From positions 151,030 to 215,029 of the forward strand of contig JAAOYJ010000003.1 in NCBI GenBank assembly GCA_018221285.1: 64,000 nt of DNA. Direction: 5' to 3'. Every line of letters starts with the position of its first letter. Positions within the stretch are counted from its first letter, which is position 1. A program made the position numbers and the translations under genes. Shown here one piece after another: positions 7,916-14,882 of this stretch. The stretch is from Candidatus Pacearchaeota archaeon (lineage in GTDB: Archaea; Nanobdellota; Nanobdellia; Pacearchaeales; GW2011-AR1). The notes beneath the pieces are model-generated. The model searched no databases, was not told the origin of the DNA, and saw only the letters and a program-made list of their open reading frames with translations.

Positions 7916-8319
7916 TTTCTTAACCCCTCAATATATTGTTTTAAATGAGCCTTACTTCTGAAAATCTTGTTCCGAATCTTGTTCCGAATATCTTTAATCT
8001 CCTCTGGACTTAACAAACCTTGCTTTTTCATCTCAGCGACGTATCTTCTCAACTTCCGTGTCATAATAACATAATCTTGCTTCCTTGTCTTAACCTTTTT
8101 CTTAATCTTTCCAGGCCCTCGTTTGTTCTTCCTTTTATCAACTTTCCGCCTCCCTTTAATTTCCTTAACAACAATCGCCCCATCTTCCTTCAAATCCCTG
8201 ACATCCTGCTTTGTTAAAGCTTCCTTAATATCTTCTAACCGCGAATCTACAAACATAACCCTCCCTTTTCCAACTTTCAATGTTCTTGCTGCAAGGTCTT
8301 TTTTCTTTTTTAGGTTCAT
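7912..8319 (-). CDS. rpl19e: Large ribosomal subunit protein eL19
   Basis: 135 residues, close to the archaeal size of about 150. Highly basic, with MNLKKKKDLAARTLKVGKGR and then GRRKVDKRKNKRGPGKIKKK, the eL19 signature, and a C-terminal helix RNKIRNKIFRSKAHLKQYIE. Found only in archaea and eukaryotes. Coupled to eL32 and uL18 by ATGA overlaps. Confidence 0.93.
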   Translation of the reverse strand: MNLKKKKDLAARTLKVGKGRVMFVDSRLEDIKEALTKQDVRDLKEDGAIVVKEIKGRRKVDKRKNKRGPGKIKKKVKTRKQDYVIMTRKLRRYVAEMKKQGLLSPEEIKDIRNKIRNKIFRSKAHLKQYIEGLRK

Positions 8320-8786
8320 TTTTTCTTATTCTCACTTTTAGTTTCCGAAACTTCTTTCTTATCAGATTCTTTTTCCTTCTTCTTCGGCTTGTTTTGTTTC
8401 AAAAACTTTTCAACATTTAAATTATGAATTTGAATTTTCTTTTGTTTTGCAATTGTTGTTATCTCCATTTTCTTTTTCTTCCCAACTTTCCCAATAACTG
8501 CAATTTGATTCTTTCCTACCTTCTCCAACTCTTGAACATTCTTGATTATCACAGGTTGCTTTGCCCCTTCATTCCGTGCTTCGGGGTACGCCGAGCGGCG
8601 CTTAATCTTCCCACGAGATTCCTCAGGATTCTTATAGCCAACACTCACAACCTTTGGATAACCTCTTCTCTTCTCCCTCATCTTATTATCTCTTCCAGTC
8701 GGCCTTCTCCACTTCTGATTCTTTTTTACTCCCTTACCAAGTTTAACATATCTGCTAGATGTTCGTCTAAGGAATTTTTTAGGCAT
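8316..8786 (-). CDS. rpl32e: Large ribosomal subunit protein eL32 with palindromic insert
   Basis: 156 residues. The eL32 core is visible: RRTSSRYVKLGKG, then WRRPTGRDNKMREKRRGYPK, VSVGYKNPEESRG, and VKNV-type IIKNVQELE. Where the family usually has a short stretch such as RGLHPSG, this protein has RRSAYPEARNEGAKQ, encoded by the 42-bp repeat at 8560-8601. The C-terminus is a lysine-rich tail. eL32 binds 23S rRNA domain II. Confidence 0.92.
   Translation of the reverse strand: MPKKFLRRTSSRYVKLGKGVKKNQKWRRPTGRDNKMREKRRGYPKVVSVGYKNPEESRGKIKRRSAYPEARNEGAKQPVIIKNVQELEKVGKNQIAVIGKVGKKKKMEITTIAKQKKIQIHNLNVEKFLKQNKPKKKEKESDKKEVSETKSENKKK
8560..8601 (+). repeat. In-frame palindromic element, copy 1 (in eL32)
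   Basis: 42 bp starting TTTGCCCCTTCATTCCGTGC. It contains a CCCC/GGGG arm pair and a hairpin CGCC-GAGC-GGCG. Two other copies lie at 11542 (uL5) and 12323 (uL24), all encoding a YP-x-x-x-NEGA segment in the same frame. This copy has CGCC/GGCG where the uL24 copy has CACC/GGTG, a compensatory pair change. Confidence 0.85.
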
Positions 8787-8787
8787 T

Positions 8788-9027
8788 TTAAATTGGGCAA
8801 AATCTATATTTATTTGTTCTATTGAGCATTTCTAGATCATAACTTTCTTTACTTTTCCAAAAAGGAACTAAATTTTTCTTTAATTCCTGATATCTTTGAT
8901 TATGAATTCTCCTTTCTTCAACATGTGGTTCACCAATATTACATAAAAGATCAATTGCTCTAAATAAATTATTCATTTTTTTATCTATCTCTTTCATCTC
9001 TCTCCCTAAAATTGCTGTGTATTTCAT
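8788..9027 (-). CDS. Orphan gene between uL6 and eL32
   Basis: 79 residues from the ATG at 9027 (MKYTAILGREMKEIDKKMNN); the track start one codon earlier is a GTG that overlaps the uL6 stop. Helical and charged, ending NRTNKYRFCPI. Not a known ribosomal protein and not expected here. One base overlap with the uL6 stop gives translational coupling. AT-rich codons. Confidence 0.65.
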   Translation of the reverse strand: MKYTAILGREMKEIDKKMNNLFRAIDLLCNIGEPHVEERRIHNQRYQELKKNLVPFWKSKESYDLEMLNRTNKYRFCPI

Positions 9028-9569
9028 CACATCTCCCTCCCGGCCTTATGCGTAATATAAATTCCATCTTGGAAAACTCTTTGATCTTTGTTTTTTATCT
9101 TCGTAGCAGTTTCAAAATTAGCAGAAGCCTGTCCAGCAATCTCTCTATCCACAGAACTAATTGTGATTATCTGTCCATCAATTTTAACCTCAGCACCTTT
9201 TGGTACATTAACCATCCTCGAAATATTTTCTCCTAGAAAATTCTTAATCTCAACTTCATCTCCCTTAAGTTCCACGCTCATCGGGAAATGGCTAAAACAA
9301 ACTTTCAACTTATATTCAAACTTTTCCTGGACCCCATTAATCATATTTCTCACATGTGCAGCAATTGTGTTCATCATTTTCTTTTCTGTCTTTGTAGATT
9401 TCTTATTTCCAATAAAAACATTATTATCTTTAACCTCAAACTCCAATTTCCCAAGATTAAACTTCTTCTTAACCTCTCCTTCTTGTCCTGTAACTGTTAC
9501 ACTACCATTCTCTTGCTTAACCTCAACCCCTGCAGGGATTTCAATTGTTTGTGATAATGATTTTTTCAT
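9027..9569 (-). CDS. rpl6: Large ribosomal subunit protein uL6
   Basis: 180 residues, the normal size. Two repeated beta domains, with IPAGVEVKQENGSVTVTGQEG at the N-terminus, HVRNMINGV in the middle and a C-terminal RVFQDGIYITHKAG, the classic uL6 end. Binds 23S rRNA near the sarcin-ricin loop. Overlaps the orphan at 8788 and lies just after the 9571 orphan. Confidence 0.94.
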   Translation of the reverse strand: MKKSLSQTIEIPAGVEVKQENGSVTVTGQEGEVKKKFNLGKLEFEVKDNNVFIGNKKSTKTEKKMMNTIAAHVRNMINGVQEKFEYKLKVCFSHFPMSVELKGDEVEIKNFLGENISRMVNVPKGAEVKIDGQIITISSVDREIAGQASANFETATKIKNKDQRVFQDGIYITHKAGREM

Positions 9570-9570
9570 T

Positions 9571-9924
9571 TTAGTTTTCCCTGAATTGCTTATATTTAGG
9601 ATTTTTATGCAAGATTAAATCTAAGTCTTCAGCATGCCTTTCTAATGAATTAAAACTTAATTCTAATAACTCATCAGTCATCTCTTCTGTGCTAAACAAA
9701 CCCATTAATTCTGTGAGAGCCATCCTATATTTGGCATAAGCTCCTCTTTCTTCCATTGGAGATATATCTTGCTCAACAACATCTCTTCCTCTCAAGCAAA
9801 CTTCTCCAATTAAAAATTTAATTTCATCTAATTTACCTTCTTCTAAGTAAGGCTTTATGGATCTTTCATATTTATTCATAAATTCTGCTACAATTTGATA
9901 AGTTTTAGTATTGTCTAATCCCAT
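9571..9924 (-). CDS. Orphan gene between uS8 and uL6
   Basis: 117 residues from the ATG at 9924 (MGLDNTKTYQIVAEFMNK), which overlaps the uS8 TGA by one base (TGATG). The track extends to a GTG at 9948, less likely. The protein is acidic and all-helical (LEEGKLDEIKFLIGE, ELLELSFNSLERHAEDL). No family recognised. Confidence 0.65.
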   Translation of the reverse strand: MGLDNTKTYQIVAEFMNKYERSIKPYLEEGKLDEIKFLIGEVCLRGRDVVEQDISPMEERGAYAKYRMALTELMGLFSTEEMTDELLELSFNSLERHAEDLDLILHKNPKYKQFREN

Positions 9925-10304
9925 CAATAAAAAAACGCAACTAAGCACCCTCCAATTTTTTCTTCTTGAGCTTCCTCGTGGGTCATCAAACCTTTGTTTG
10001 TCGAGACAATTACTGTTCCAAGATTTCTAGCGGGCAAATACCTTCTACGATATTTCTCAATTTGATCTATGTTAACTGTAAACCTCGGCTTAATCGCCCT
10101 ACATTCTGAAAGAACGCCAATCGTAACCTCAAGCGTTTTATCCTTCGCACTAATTTTATACTTCTTTATCGCGCCCTTCTGCTTCATTATCTTCAAAACC
10201 TCAATCAACAAATTAGAAATCCTTTTAATCTTAACAGTTTCCTTTCTAGCTCTCTTCGCATTCTTTATCATGTTTAGTGCATCAGCAACTATATCTTGGC
10301 TCAT
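9924..10304 (-). CDS. rps8: Small ribosomal subunit protein uS8
   Basis: 126 residues, typical for archaea. N-terminus SQDIVADALNMIKNAKRARK, then the central ISNLLIEVLKIM and the C-terminal GTVIVSTNKGLMTHEEAQ, the uS8 signature that contacts 16S helix 21. Overlaps the orphan downstream (10301) and that at 9571 closely. Confidence 0.94.
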   Translation of the reverse strand: MSQDIVADALNMIKNAKRARKETVKIKRISNLLIEVLKIMKQKGAIKKYKISAKDKTLEVTIGVLSECRAIKPRFTVNIDQIEKYRRRYLPARNLGTVIVSTNKGLMTHEEAQEEKIGGCLVAFFY

Positions 10305-10615
10305 ATTAATTCCTCCATTCTACTTTTAATAGTATTATTTGCACGATGGATTCCTTGATATGCTCTTGTACATGCAATCATGCCCAATTTTTGAGAATCA
10401 GAATCACAAAGAGTCTTGTAATCTTGTATTAGCTTAGAGTAATGTTCTAATTCATCTAATGATCTAGCATTTTTAGCTGCAGTTTCTATCATCCTTGGAA
10501 GTATGTCAGGGGATTTATTAATACTTATCTTTTTTCTTGAAAAAGATTTTTTCATCTTCATTTCCCATTCTTCTATTTCCCTTCCTAGTTCTTCTGCTGT
10601 TTGTATTTTCGTCAT
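10301..10615 (-). CDS. Orphan gene between uS14 and uS8
   Basis: 104 residues from the ATG at 10615 (MTKIQTAEELGREIEEWE), two nt after uS14; the track start at 10678 would run deep into uS14. All-helical, with lysine-rich stretch KKSFSRKKIS and C-terminal RAYQGIHRANNTIKSRMEEL. It overlaps uS8 by ATGA. No family recognised. Confidence 0.65.
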   Translation of the reverse strand: MTKIQTAEELGREIEEWEMKMKKSFSRKKISINKSPDILPRMIETAAKNARSLDELEHYSKLIQDYKTLCDSDSQKLGMIACTRAYQGIHRANNTIKSRMEELI

Positions 10616-10616
10616 T

Positions 10617-10847
10617 TTAACTATATTTTTTAAACCCAATCTCTTCAGCGATTTCCCTGAAGCAGTGTCTACATACATTTAATTGATATGAATTTATCAT
10701 GGCTCCAAACCTTCCACACCTCTCACACTTCTTCGCAGCGATTCCCATCTTCCGATCCTTTGGCTTACAATGCTTTATGAACTTAGCTTTTATCGCAGGC
10801 TTTGCATCCAATTGCTTAAATATTTTTTTCCAATCAGACGCAGTCAT
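10617..10847 (-). CDS. rps14: Small ribosomal subunit protein uS14, zinc form
   Basis: 76 residues. Has the zinc motif CERCGRFGAMINSYQLNVCRHCF (CxxC-x13-CxxC), then the C-terminal FREIAEEIGFKKYS. Slightly longer than the usual 50-55 because of an N-terminal extension TASDWKKIFKQLD. It sits in the 30S head. ATGA overlap with the preceding orphan. Confidence 0.92.
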   Translation of the reverse strand: MTASDWKKIFKQLDAKPAIKAKFIKHCKPKDRKMGIAAKKCERCGRFGAMINSYQLNVCRHCFREIAEEIGFKKYS

Positions 10848-11050
10848 TTTCTGCCTCCCATCTGTTTAGTGAATTCATCTAATGAATTTTCAGGCACCCC
10901 TGAATCTATTGCTAATTGTCTTGCAATATCACTCTTCCTTATAGATTCAACTTTGATATTCTCATCCACAGGACTATTTGTTACTAATGCTGCAACCTTT
11001 ATACTATACAAGGCATTCCTCCAATTATCGTATTTATTATCTCTTTCCAT
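10844..11050 (-). CDS. Orphan gene between uL5 and uS14
   Basis: 68 residues from the ATG at 11050 (MERDNKYDNWRNALYSIK); the track uses a TTG at 11059 inside uL5. Charged, probably helical, with RKSDIARQLAIDSGVPENSL near the end. It sits 1 nt after the uL5 stop and overlaps uS14 by ATGA. Family not recognised. Confidence 0.62.
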   Translation of the reverse strand: MERDNKYDNWRNALYSIKVAALVTNSPVDENIKVESIRKSDIARQLAIDSGVPENSLDEFTKQMGGRK

Positions 11051-11051
11051 C

Positions 11052-11600
11052 TTACTCAAACTTCGTTTTGAAGTTATCCTCCATGAATTTAATTATTTCT
11101 TCTTTCGAAATCATTTGTCTCTTAGGAACCTTACCTTTCTTTATCTTTTTTAACTTAACTCTTCTACCAGTTCTCTTGAAAACAACAGTAACATCAAACC
11201 CAATAATCCCAATCTCTCTCTGATACTCAATTCCTGGAATCTCAATATACTCTTTCACTCCAAACGAAAAGTTATTCTCACTCATTTGTTTTTTCTTTAA
11301 CTGATTATCAACTGCTGCTAACATTCTCTTCAAGATTTCTTCTGCTCTTTTCCTAATTGTAACCATTGCTCCAATCTCTAACTGGGGCCTAACTCCTAAT
11401 GAAGGAATTCTCTTTCTTGAACTTGTCCTCGCAGGCTTCTTACCTGTAAGCAATTCAAGAAGCTTAACTCCTTTCTCAAGCGGATCTCCAATCCCTCCGA
11501 CACTAAGCACAACCTTCTCAATCTTTATTTCTCTCATTATATTTGCCCCTTCATTCCGTGTTTTGGGGTACATCTGGCGGTGCTGTTTTTTCCCTTCCAT
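11052..11600 (-). CDS. rpl5: Large ribosomal subunit protein uL5 with palindromic N-terminal insert
   Basis: 182 residues. The conserved part begins MREIKIEKVVLSVGGIG and includes TSSRKRIPSLGVRPQLEIGA and FGVKEYIEIPGIEY, all uL5 features. Before MREIK there are 21 extra residues (QMYPKTRNEGANI) encoded by the 42-bp repeat at 11542-11583. The ATG at 11600 gives a TAATG overlap with eS4, so the insert is probably translated, although ATGs nearer the core exist. Binds 5S rRNA. Confidence 0.9.
   Translation of the reverse strand: MEGKKQHRQMYPKTRNEGANIMREIKIEKVVLSVGGIGDPLEKGVKLLELLTGKKPARTSSRKRIPSLGVRPQLEIGAMVTIRKRAEEILKRMLAAVDNQLKKKQMSENNFSFGVKEYIEIPGIEYQREIGIIGFDVTVVFKRTGRRVKLKKIKKGKVPKRQMISKEEIIKFMEDNFKTKFE
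11542..11583 (+). repeat. In-frame palindromic element, copy 2 (in uL5)
   Basis: 42 bp identical over the first 18 bases to copy 1, then TTTTGGGGTACATC-TGGC-GGTGC. The second hairpin is CATC/GGTG with one G-U pair. Encodes MYPKTRNEGA at the N-terminus of uL5. Confidence 0.85.
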
Positions 11601-12250
11601 TATTCTACCACCATTAATTGTTTAATTAAAACATTAATATCATCTTTATCCACATTCAACTTTGCCATTTTTCTTTCAAGCATTATCTTCTCTATCACCC
11701 CGTGCTTTCCTGCGTGTTTACCGTCGAAAACAACTGCTTTCGCCTTTTCTTTCAGTGGAAGACATTTTGTTATTTTCTTATCTTTGAAACTCATAACCAC
11801 AGAATCTCCTGTATTACATTTAACCTCTGAAAGGAAATTTCCTCCTCCTCTCAAATTCAACTGAACCTTCTTTCCCTTCAATGTTTTCTTTCCAATAATC
11901 TTTGCCACCTTCTGATTCAACTCACTTTCCTTAATCTCTTCAAGCGAATATTTTCCAAGTTTTGACAGAACCACTCTATAATGTTTCTTCGACGGAACCA
12001 CACTTATCGTGTCAAACAAAAGCGCAGCATTCTTGTCATCTGTAGCTAGCTTATTATTATGCAAAATCTTTTTCTCATGAATCGCCCTCTTAACTTCCTT
12101 TCTATTCTGACAAACTCCTAACATATCTCTAAACACAATCAAAAGAGGAACTCCTCTCTGAGGATTAAAGTTAGGTCTAACCACATACTTCGTACCCTTC
12201 CTCGGAATCGGCCATCTCTTTGGTGCTTTGTGTCTTTTTAGGTGTGCCAT
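11600..12250 (-). CDS. rps4e: Small ribosomal subunit protein eS4
   Basis: 216 residues. The archaeal eS4 layout is visible: MAHLKRHKAPKRWPIPRKGTK, an S4-type RNA-binding segment (RKEVKRAIHEKKILHNNKLA), a central domain, and a KOW-like end (DGKHAGKHGVIEKI). A shared archaeal and eukaryotic 30S body protein. TAATG overlaps both uL24 and uL5. Confidence 0.93.
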   Translation of the reverse strand: MAHLKRHKAPKRWPIPRKGTKYVVRPNFNPQRGVPLLIVFRDMLGVCQNRKEVKRAIHEKKILHNNKLATDDKNAALLFDTISVVPSKKHYRVVLSKLGKYSLEEIKESELNQKVAKIIGKKTLKGKKVQLNLRGGGNFLSEVKCNTGDSVVMSFKDKKITKCLPLKEKAKAVVFDGKHAGKHGVIEKIMLERKMAKLNVDKDDINVLIKQLMVVE

Positions 12251-12738
12251 TATTTCTTTTCCTCCTTAACTTTTTTAGTTTGAACTTTCTTTTTAGGTAT
12301 TTCTTTCTTAACTTCCACTTTCTTTGCCCCTTCATTCTGTGTTTTGGGGTACACCGAGCGGTGCCCACCCAACTTAGCCATCCTTTTCCGATCATCCAAA
12401 TTCAATTCAACAATCTGCAAGTTCGAAGCCCTCAGCGGAACATTTACTTTTGAACCTTCTTGTTTCTTAACCTGAATTCCTTCAATATATATCTTCATCA
12501 TCTTAGTCTTAACCTCTGTAACTTTACCTTTCTTCTTCTTAAACTTACCTCTCATAACAATCACAACATCCCCTTTAACAACAGGAATATTTCTCTTACC
12601 ATGCTTCGCCCTCAACTCTTTAGACAAGTTCACACTCAAAAACTTTCTCTTAAGATGCAACGGCGCATTTGCTAGATACTTTCTCTGCTTCCTCGGTTGC
12701 TTCGAGGATTTCCATGATGTACTAAATTTTGATTTCAT
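12250..12738 (-). CDS. rpl24: Large ribosomal subunit protein uL24 with extended C-terminus
   Basis: 162 residues; archaeal uL24 is about 120. The core has FSTSWKSSKQPRKQRKYLAN, a KOW motif (VVKGDVVIVMRGKFKKKKGK) and VPLRASNLQIVELNL. After GGHRS the 42-bp repeat adds VYPKTQNEGAK, followed by a lysine-rich tail (KKEIPKKKVQTKKVKEEKK). uL24 is an early 23S rRNA-binding assembly protein. Confidence 0.92.
   Translation of the reverse strand: MKSKFSTSWKSSKQPRKQRKYLANAPLHLKRKFLSVNLSKELRAKHGKRNIPVVKGDVVIVMRGKFKKKKGKVTEVKTKMMKIYIEGIQVKKQEGSKVNVPLRASNLQIVELNLDDRKRMAKLGGHRSVYPKTQNEGAKKVEVKKEIPKKKVQTKKVKEEKK
12323..12364 (+). repeat. In-frame palindromic element, copy 3 (in uL24)
   Basis: 42 bp, starting TTTGCCCCTTCATTCTGTGT, with second hairpin CACC-GAGC-GGTG. 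Same frame as copies 1 and 2, encoding RSVYPKTQNEGAK. Compared with copy 1 the second stem base pair is A-T instead of G-C. Confidence 0.85.
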
Positions 12739-12739
12739 T

Positions 12740-12958
12740 TTAAACTACCTTGCCTCCGAATACCCTACTGATTCTTTGATCATATTCTGAAAAATCAAAA
12801 CCTTCTGTAAATTGTTTATTCATTAGATATATCCTTTCCAACTCTAGAAACCTCTCAGACTTCTCGCCTTTTGATATTCTAATTTCTTTACACATTTCAT
12901 TAACAATATCTTCAACTCTTTCATCCATTCTTATATCCATCATATTTTGGTTCATCAT
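12740..12958 (-). CDS. Orphan gene between uL14 and uL24
   Basis: 72 residues, methionine-rich start (MMNQNMMDIRMDERV), helical and acidic, ending ISRVFGGKVV. One nt after uL14 and one before uL24, so in the operon. Not a known ribosomal protein. Confidence 0.62.
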   Translation of the reverse strand: MMNQNMMDIRMDERVEDIVNEMCKEIRISKGEKSERFLELERIYLMNKQFTEGFDFSEYDQRISRVFGGKVV

Positions 12959-12959
12959 T

Positions 12960-13361
12960 TTAAACTACAATACTAGCGATTTTCGCCACAGACGGCCATC
13001 GCTCTTGCACCTCCCTTGCAACAGGTCCTTTAATCTGAGTTCCCTTAGGATTACCTTTATCATCCTTAAGAATTGCAACCGCATTATCCTCAAATGCAAT
13101 CCTCTCTCCAGTCAATCTTCTCCAAGGCCTCTTCTGCCGAATTATAACAGCGTCGAAAACCTTCCCTTTCATATCTGGAATTCCTTTACGAATACTCACT
13201 TTAACCTGATCAGCAACCTTTGCATAACCCTGCCTAGTCTTCTTTGTCTTCCCCCTCTTAACTGAAACTATCCTCACAATCTTTGCCCCACTATTATCCG
13301 AAGCAATCATATTCGCTCCTAAATTAAATGCTCGTGTTGGTTTAGCGCTTACTGGTTTCAT
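12960..13361 (-). CDS. rpl14: Large ribosomal subunit protein uL14
   Basis: 133 residues, normal for archaea. Signature NMIASDNSGAKIVRIVSVK, then FDAVIIRQKRPWRR and AVAILKDDKGNPKGTQIKGP. Forms an intersubunit bridge. Starts by ATGA overlap with the orphan at 13358. Confidence 0.95.
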   Translation of the reverse strand: MKPVSAKPTRAFNLGANMIASDNSGAKIVRIVSVKRGKTKKTRQGYAKVADQVKVSIRKGIPDMKGKVFDAVIIRQKRPWRRLTGERIAFEDNAVAILKDDKGNPKGTQIKGPVAREVQERWPSVAKIASIVV

Positions 13362-13720
13362 CTTTTTTTACCTCGATTATATTTTTTTGCTAAACTGTCT
13401 ATAGTCAAATTAATTCTTTGTTCATATGCTTGATATAAAAGATTATTTCTATGTCTTTTATCAAATGAATGTCTTTTATTCATTACATCAACAAGCAATC
13501 CATGGGCTTTTACAGGATTTTTTGGGATACTTTGTTTAACAGCTTTTTCAAGTGCTTCCTCTATTTTTTGAAAATCTCTTTCTATTAGATCTTCTGGAGA
13601 TTTTTGGAAAAAATTTCTCACCACCTCTATATAATTATTAAATTCATTAATAACCCCTTTTTCAAATATGTCTAATGGTTTCCGTACTAGTCTTTCATAT
13701 ATACTAATATTATATTCCAT
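13358..13720 (-). CDS. Orphan gene between uS17 and uL14
   Basis: 120 residues from ATG 13720 (MEYNISIYERLVRKPLDIF), 1 nt after uS17; the track's upstream start lies within uS17. All-helical and basic, ending SLAKKYNRGKKR. Overlaps uL14 by ATGA. Not recognised. Confidence 0.65.
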   Translation of the reverse strand: MEYNISIYERLVRKPLDIFEKGVINEFNNYIEVVRNFFQKSPEDLIERDFQKIEEALEKAVKQSIPKNPVKAHGLLVDVMNKRHSFDKRHRNNLLYQAYEQRINLTIDSLAKKYNRGKKR

Positions 13721-13721
13721 C

Positions 13722-14108
13722 TTACTTCTTCCCCCCAAATTTAATTTTCTTAACAACAACAAAATGAATTATCTTACTCAACGGCCTACACTCTTGAACT
13801 TGAATCATGTCTCCAACCTGAATATCTTTCTCCATACAAACAGGCAGACGAGCATGAATCTTTGTCTTTGACTTAGCATACCTTTCATATTTTCTAACAT
13901 AAATCATTCTTTCAAATTCAATTGCAATTCTCTTATGGAACTTACTAGTTACTGTTCCCTCGAAGGTCCTTCCCCTAATCTTTAGGTTTCCGTGAGTTGG
14001 GCAGTCTTTGTCATTACACTTAGTTTCCACTATTTTTACTTCTTTCTTAGCTCCAGCTACTTTTTTCTTTTCTTCTTTCGTCATTTTTGCTTCTGCTTTC
14101 TTTGTCAT
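13722..14108 (-). CDS. rps17: Small ribosomal subunit protein uS17
   Basis: 128 residues. Lys-rich N-terminal extension, then CNDKDCPTHGNLKIRGRTFEGTV, the archaeal uS17 start, and the OB-fold end VGDMIQVQECRPLSKIIHFVV. Binds 16S rRNA helix 11. In many archaea the RNase P gene rnp1 sits directly upstream; here only a 31-bp gap separates uS17 from aIF1. Confidence 0.94.
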   Translation of the reverse strand: MTKKAEAKMTKEEKKKVAGAKKEVKIVETKCNDKDCPTHGNLKIRGRTFEGTVTSKFHKRIAIEFERMIYVRKYERYAKSKTKIHARLPVCMEKDIQVGDMIQVQECRPLSKIIHFVVVKKIKFGGKK

Positions 14109-14139
14109 TTTCTATTTTCACATCTTTATTCGTGTATGA

Positions 14140-14439
14140 TCACTCGCTTATAGAGTCTTCCTCGAATCCGTTTTTGATCAACAGTTTTTTCATCTTCTTC
14201 CTGTGATCTCCTTGGAGCTCGATGATCTGGTCTTTTCCAGTTCCTCCGCAAGCAAGCTCGTTTTTCAGAGCCTTTGCGAGTTTCCGTACATCAACGTCTC
14301 CTTCGAATCCTTTGACCACAGTAACGATTTTCCCGTATCGTTTCCGATCCGTCGTCACTGTTATCTTCTGCGAACTCTTCACTATCTGCTCACATACACA
14401 GGCCTGCTCAGGCAAGCCACACTTTGGACATATTTCCAT
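14140..14439 (-). CDS. Translation initiation factor aIF1 (SUI1)
   Basis: 99 residues, normal size. A zinc-like N-terminus (CPKCGLPEQACVC), then the SUI1 fold with KIVTVVKGFEGD, LKNELACGGTGKDQIIELQGDHR and KLLIKNGF. aIF1 monitors start codon choice on the 30S subunit. Codon use stands out: CGG, CGA, ACG, TCG, CTG and CAG are frequent while neighbours favour AGA and TTA. It may have been acquired separately, although the site between uL29 and uS17 is the usual archaeal one. Confidence 0.94.
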   Translation of the reverse strand: MEICPKCGLPEQACVCEQIVKSSQKITVTTDRKRYGKIVTVVKGFEGDVDVRKLAKALKNELACGGTGKDQIIELQGDHRKKMKKLLIKNGFEEDSISE

Positions 14440-14441
14440 GT

Positions 14442-14648
14442 TTATGTTTGCTCCTTAGTATTTTTATTCTCTAAGGAATCTGATGAATCTAATGTCAGCA
14501 TCCGCGCAATAATCTTCTTAATCTCTTTAATCTTTGAACTACCTGTCTGAGCCCCAGCAACCTTTGCCTTAACAAGCTCCATTTTCAATGCTTTCAACTT
14601 CTTCTGCCTTTCAGCTTCACTTAATTTTTGTATTTCTTTGAATTTCAT
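14442..14648 (-). CDS. rpl29: Large ribosomal subunit protein uL29
   Basis: 68 residues. Two-helix hairpin with MKFKEIQKLSEAERQKKL and AGAQTGSSKIKEIKKIIARML, the uL29 signature. It lies at the exit tunnel rim, where signal recognition particle docks. Overlaps the preceding orphan by ATGA. Confidence 0.93.
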   Translation of the reverse strand: MKFKEIQKLSEAERQKKLKALKMELVKAKVAGAQTGSSKIKEIKKIIARMLTLDSSDSLENKNTKEQT

Positions 14649-14881
14649 TTTTCTAATTCCTCTGCTTTCCTATCACAACTATCACAAAAACTGTCCGAAC
14701 TTGTTACAAATACTTTTTCTTTACCATATTTATCTTGGGCTTCTTCTAAAGACATCTCTCCCACCACTTTCCTTTCGGGCATAGGGCTCTTAATAATATA
14801 CACGTGCCCTTTTTCAATATCTAACCATTGCATCCCAGAACATTTTGCCGCAATATATTGGCCATCTCTTGCTACTGCCAT
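14645..14881 (-). CDS. Orphan gene between uS3 and uL29
   Basis: 78 residues (MAVARDGQYIAAKCSGMQWL...). Begins 1 nt after uS3 and overlaps uL29 by ATGA. A CDSC pair near the C-terminus (FCDSCDRKAEELEK) together with C14 might bind metal; this is a guess. Not a recognised ribosomal protein. Confidence 0.65.
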   Translation of the reverse strand: MAVARDGQYIAAKCSGMQWLDIEKGHVYIIKSPMPERKVVGEMSLEEAQDKYGKEKVFVTSSDSFCDSCDRKAEELEK

Positions 14882-14882
14882 A

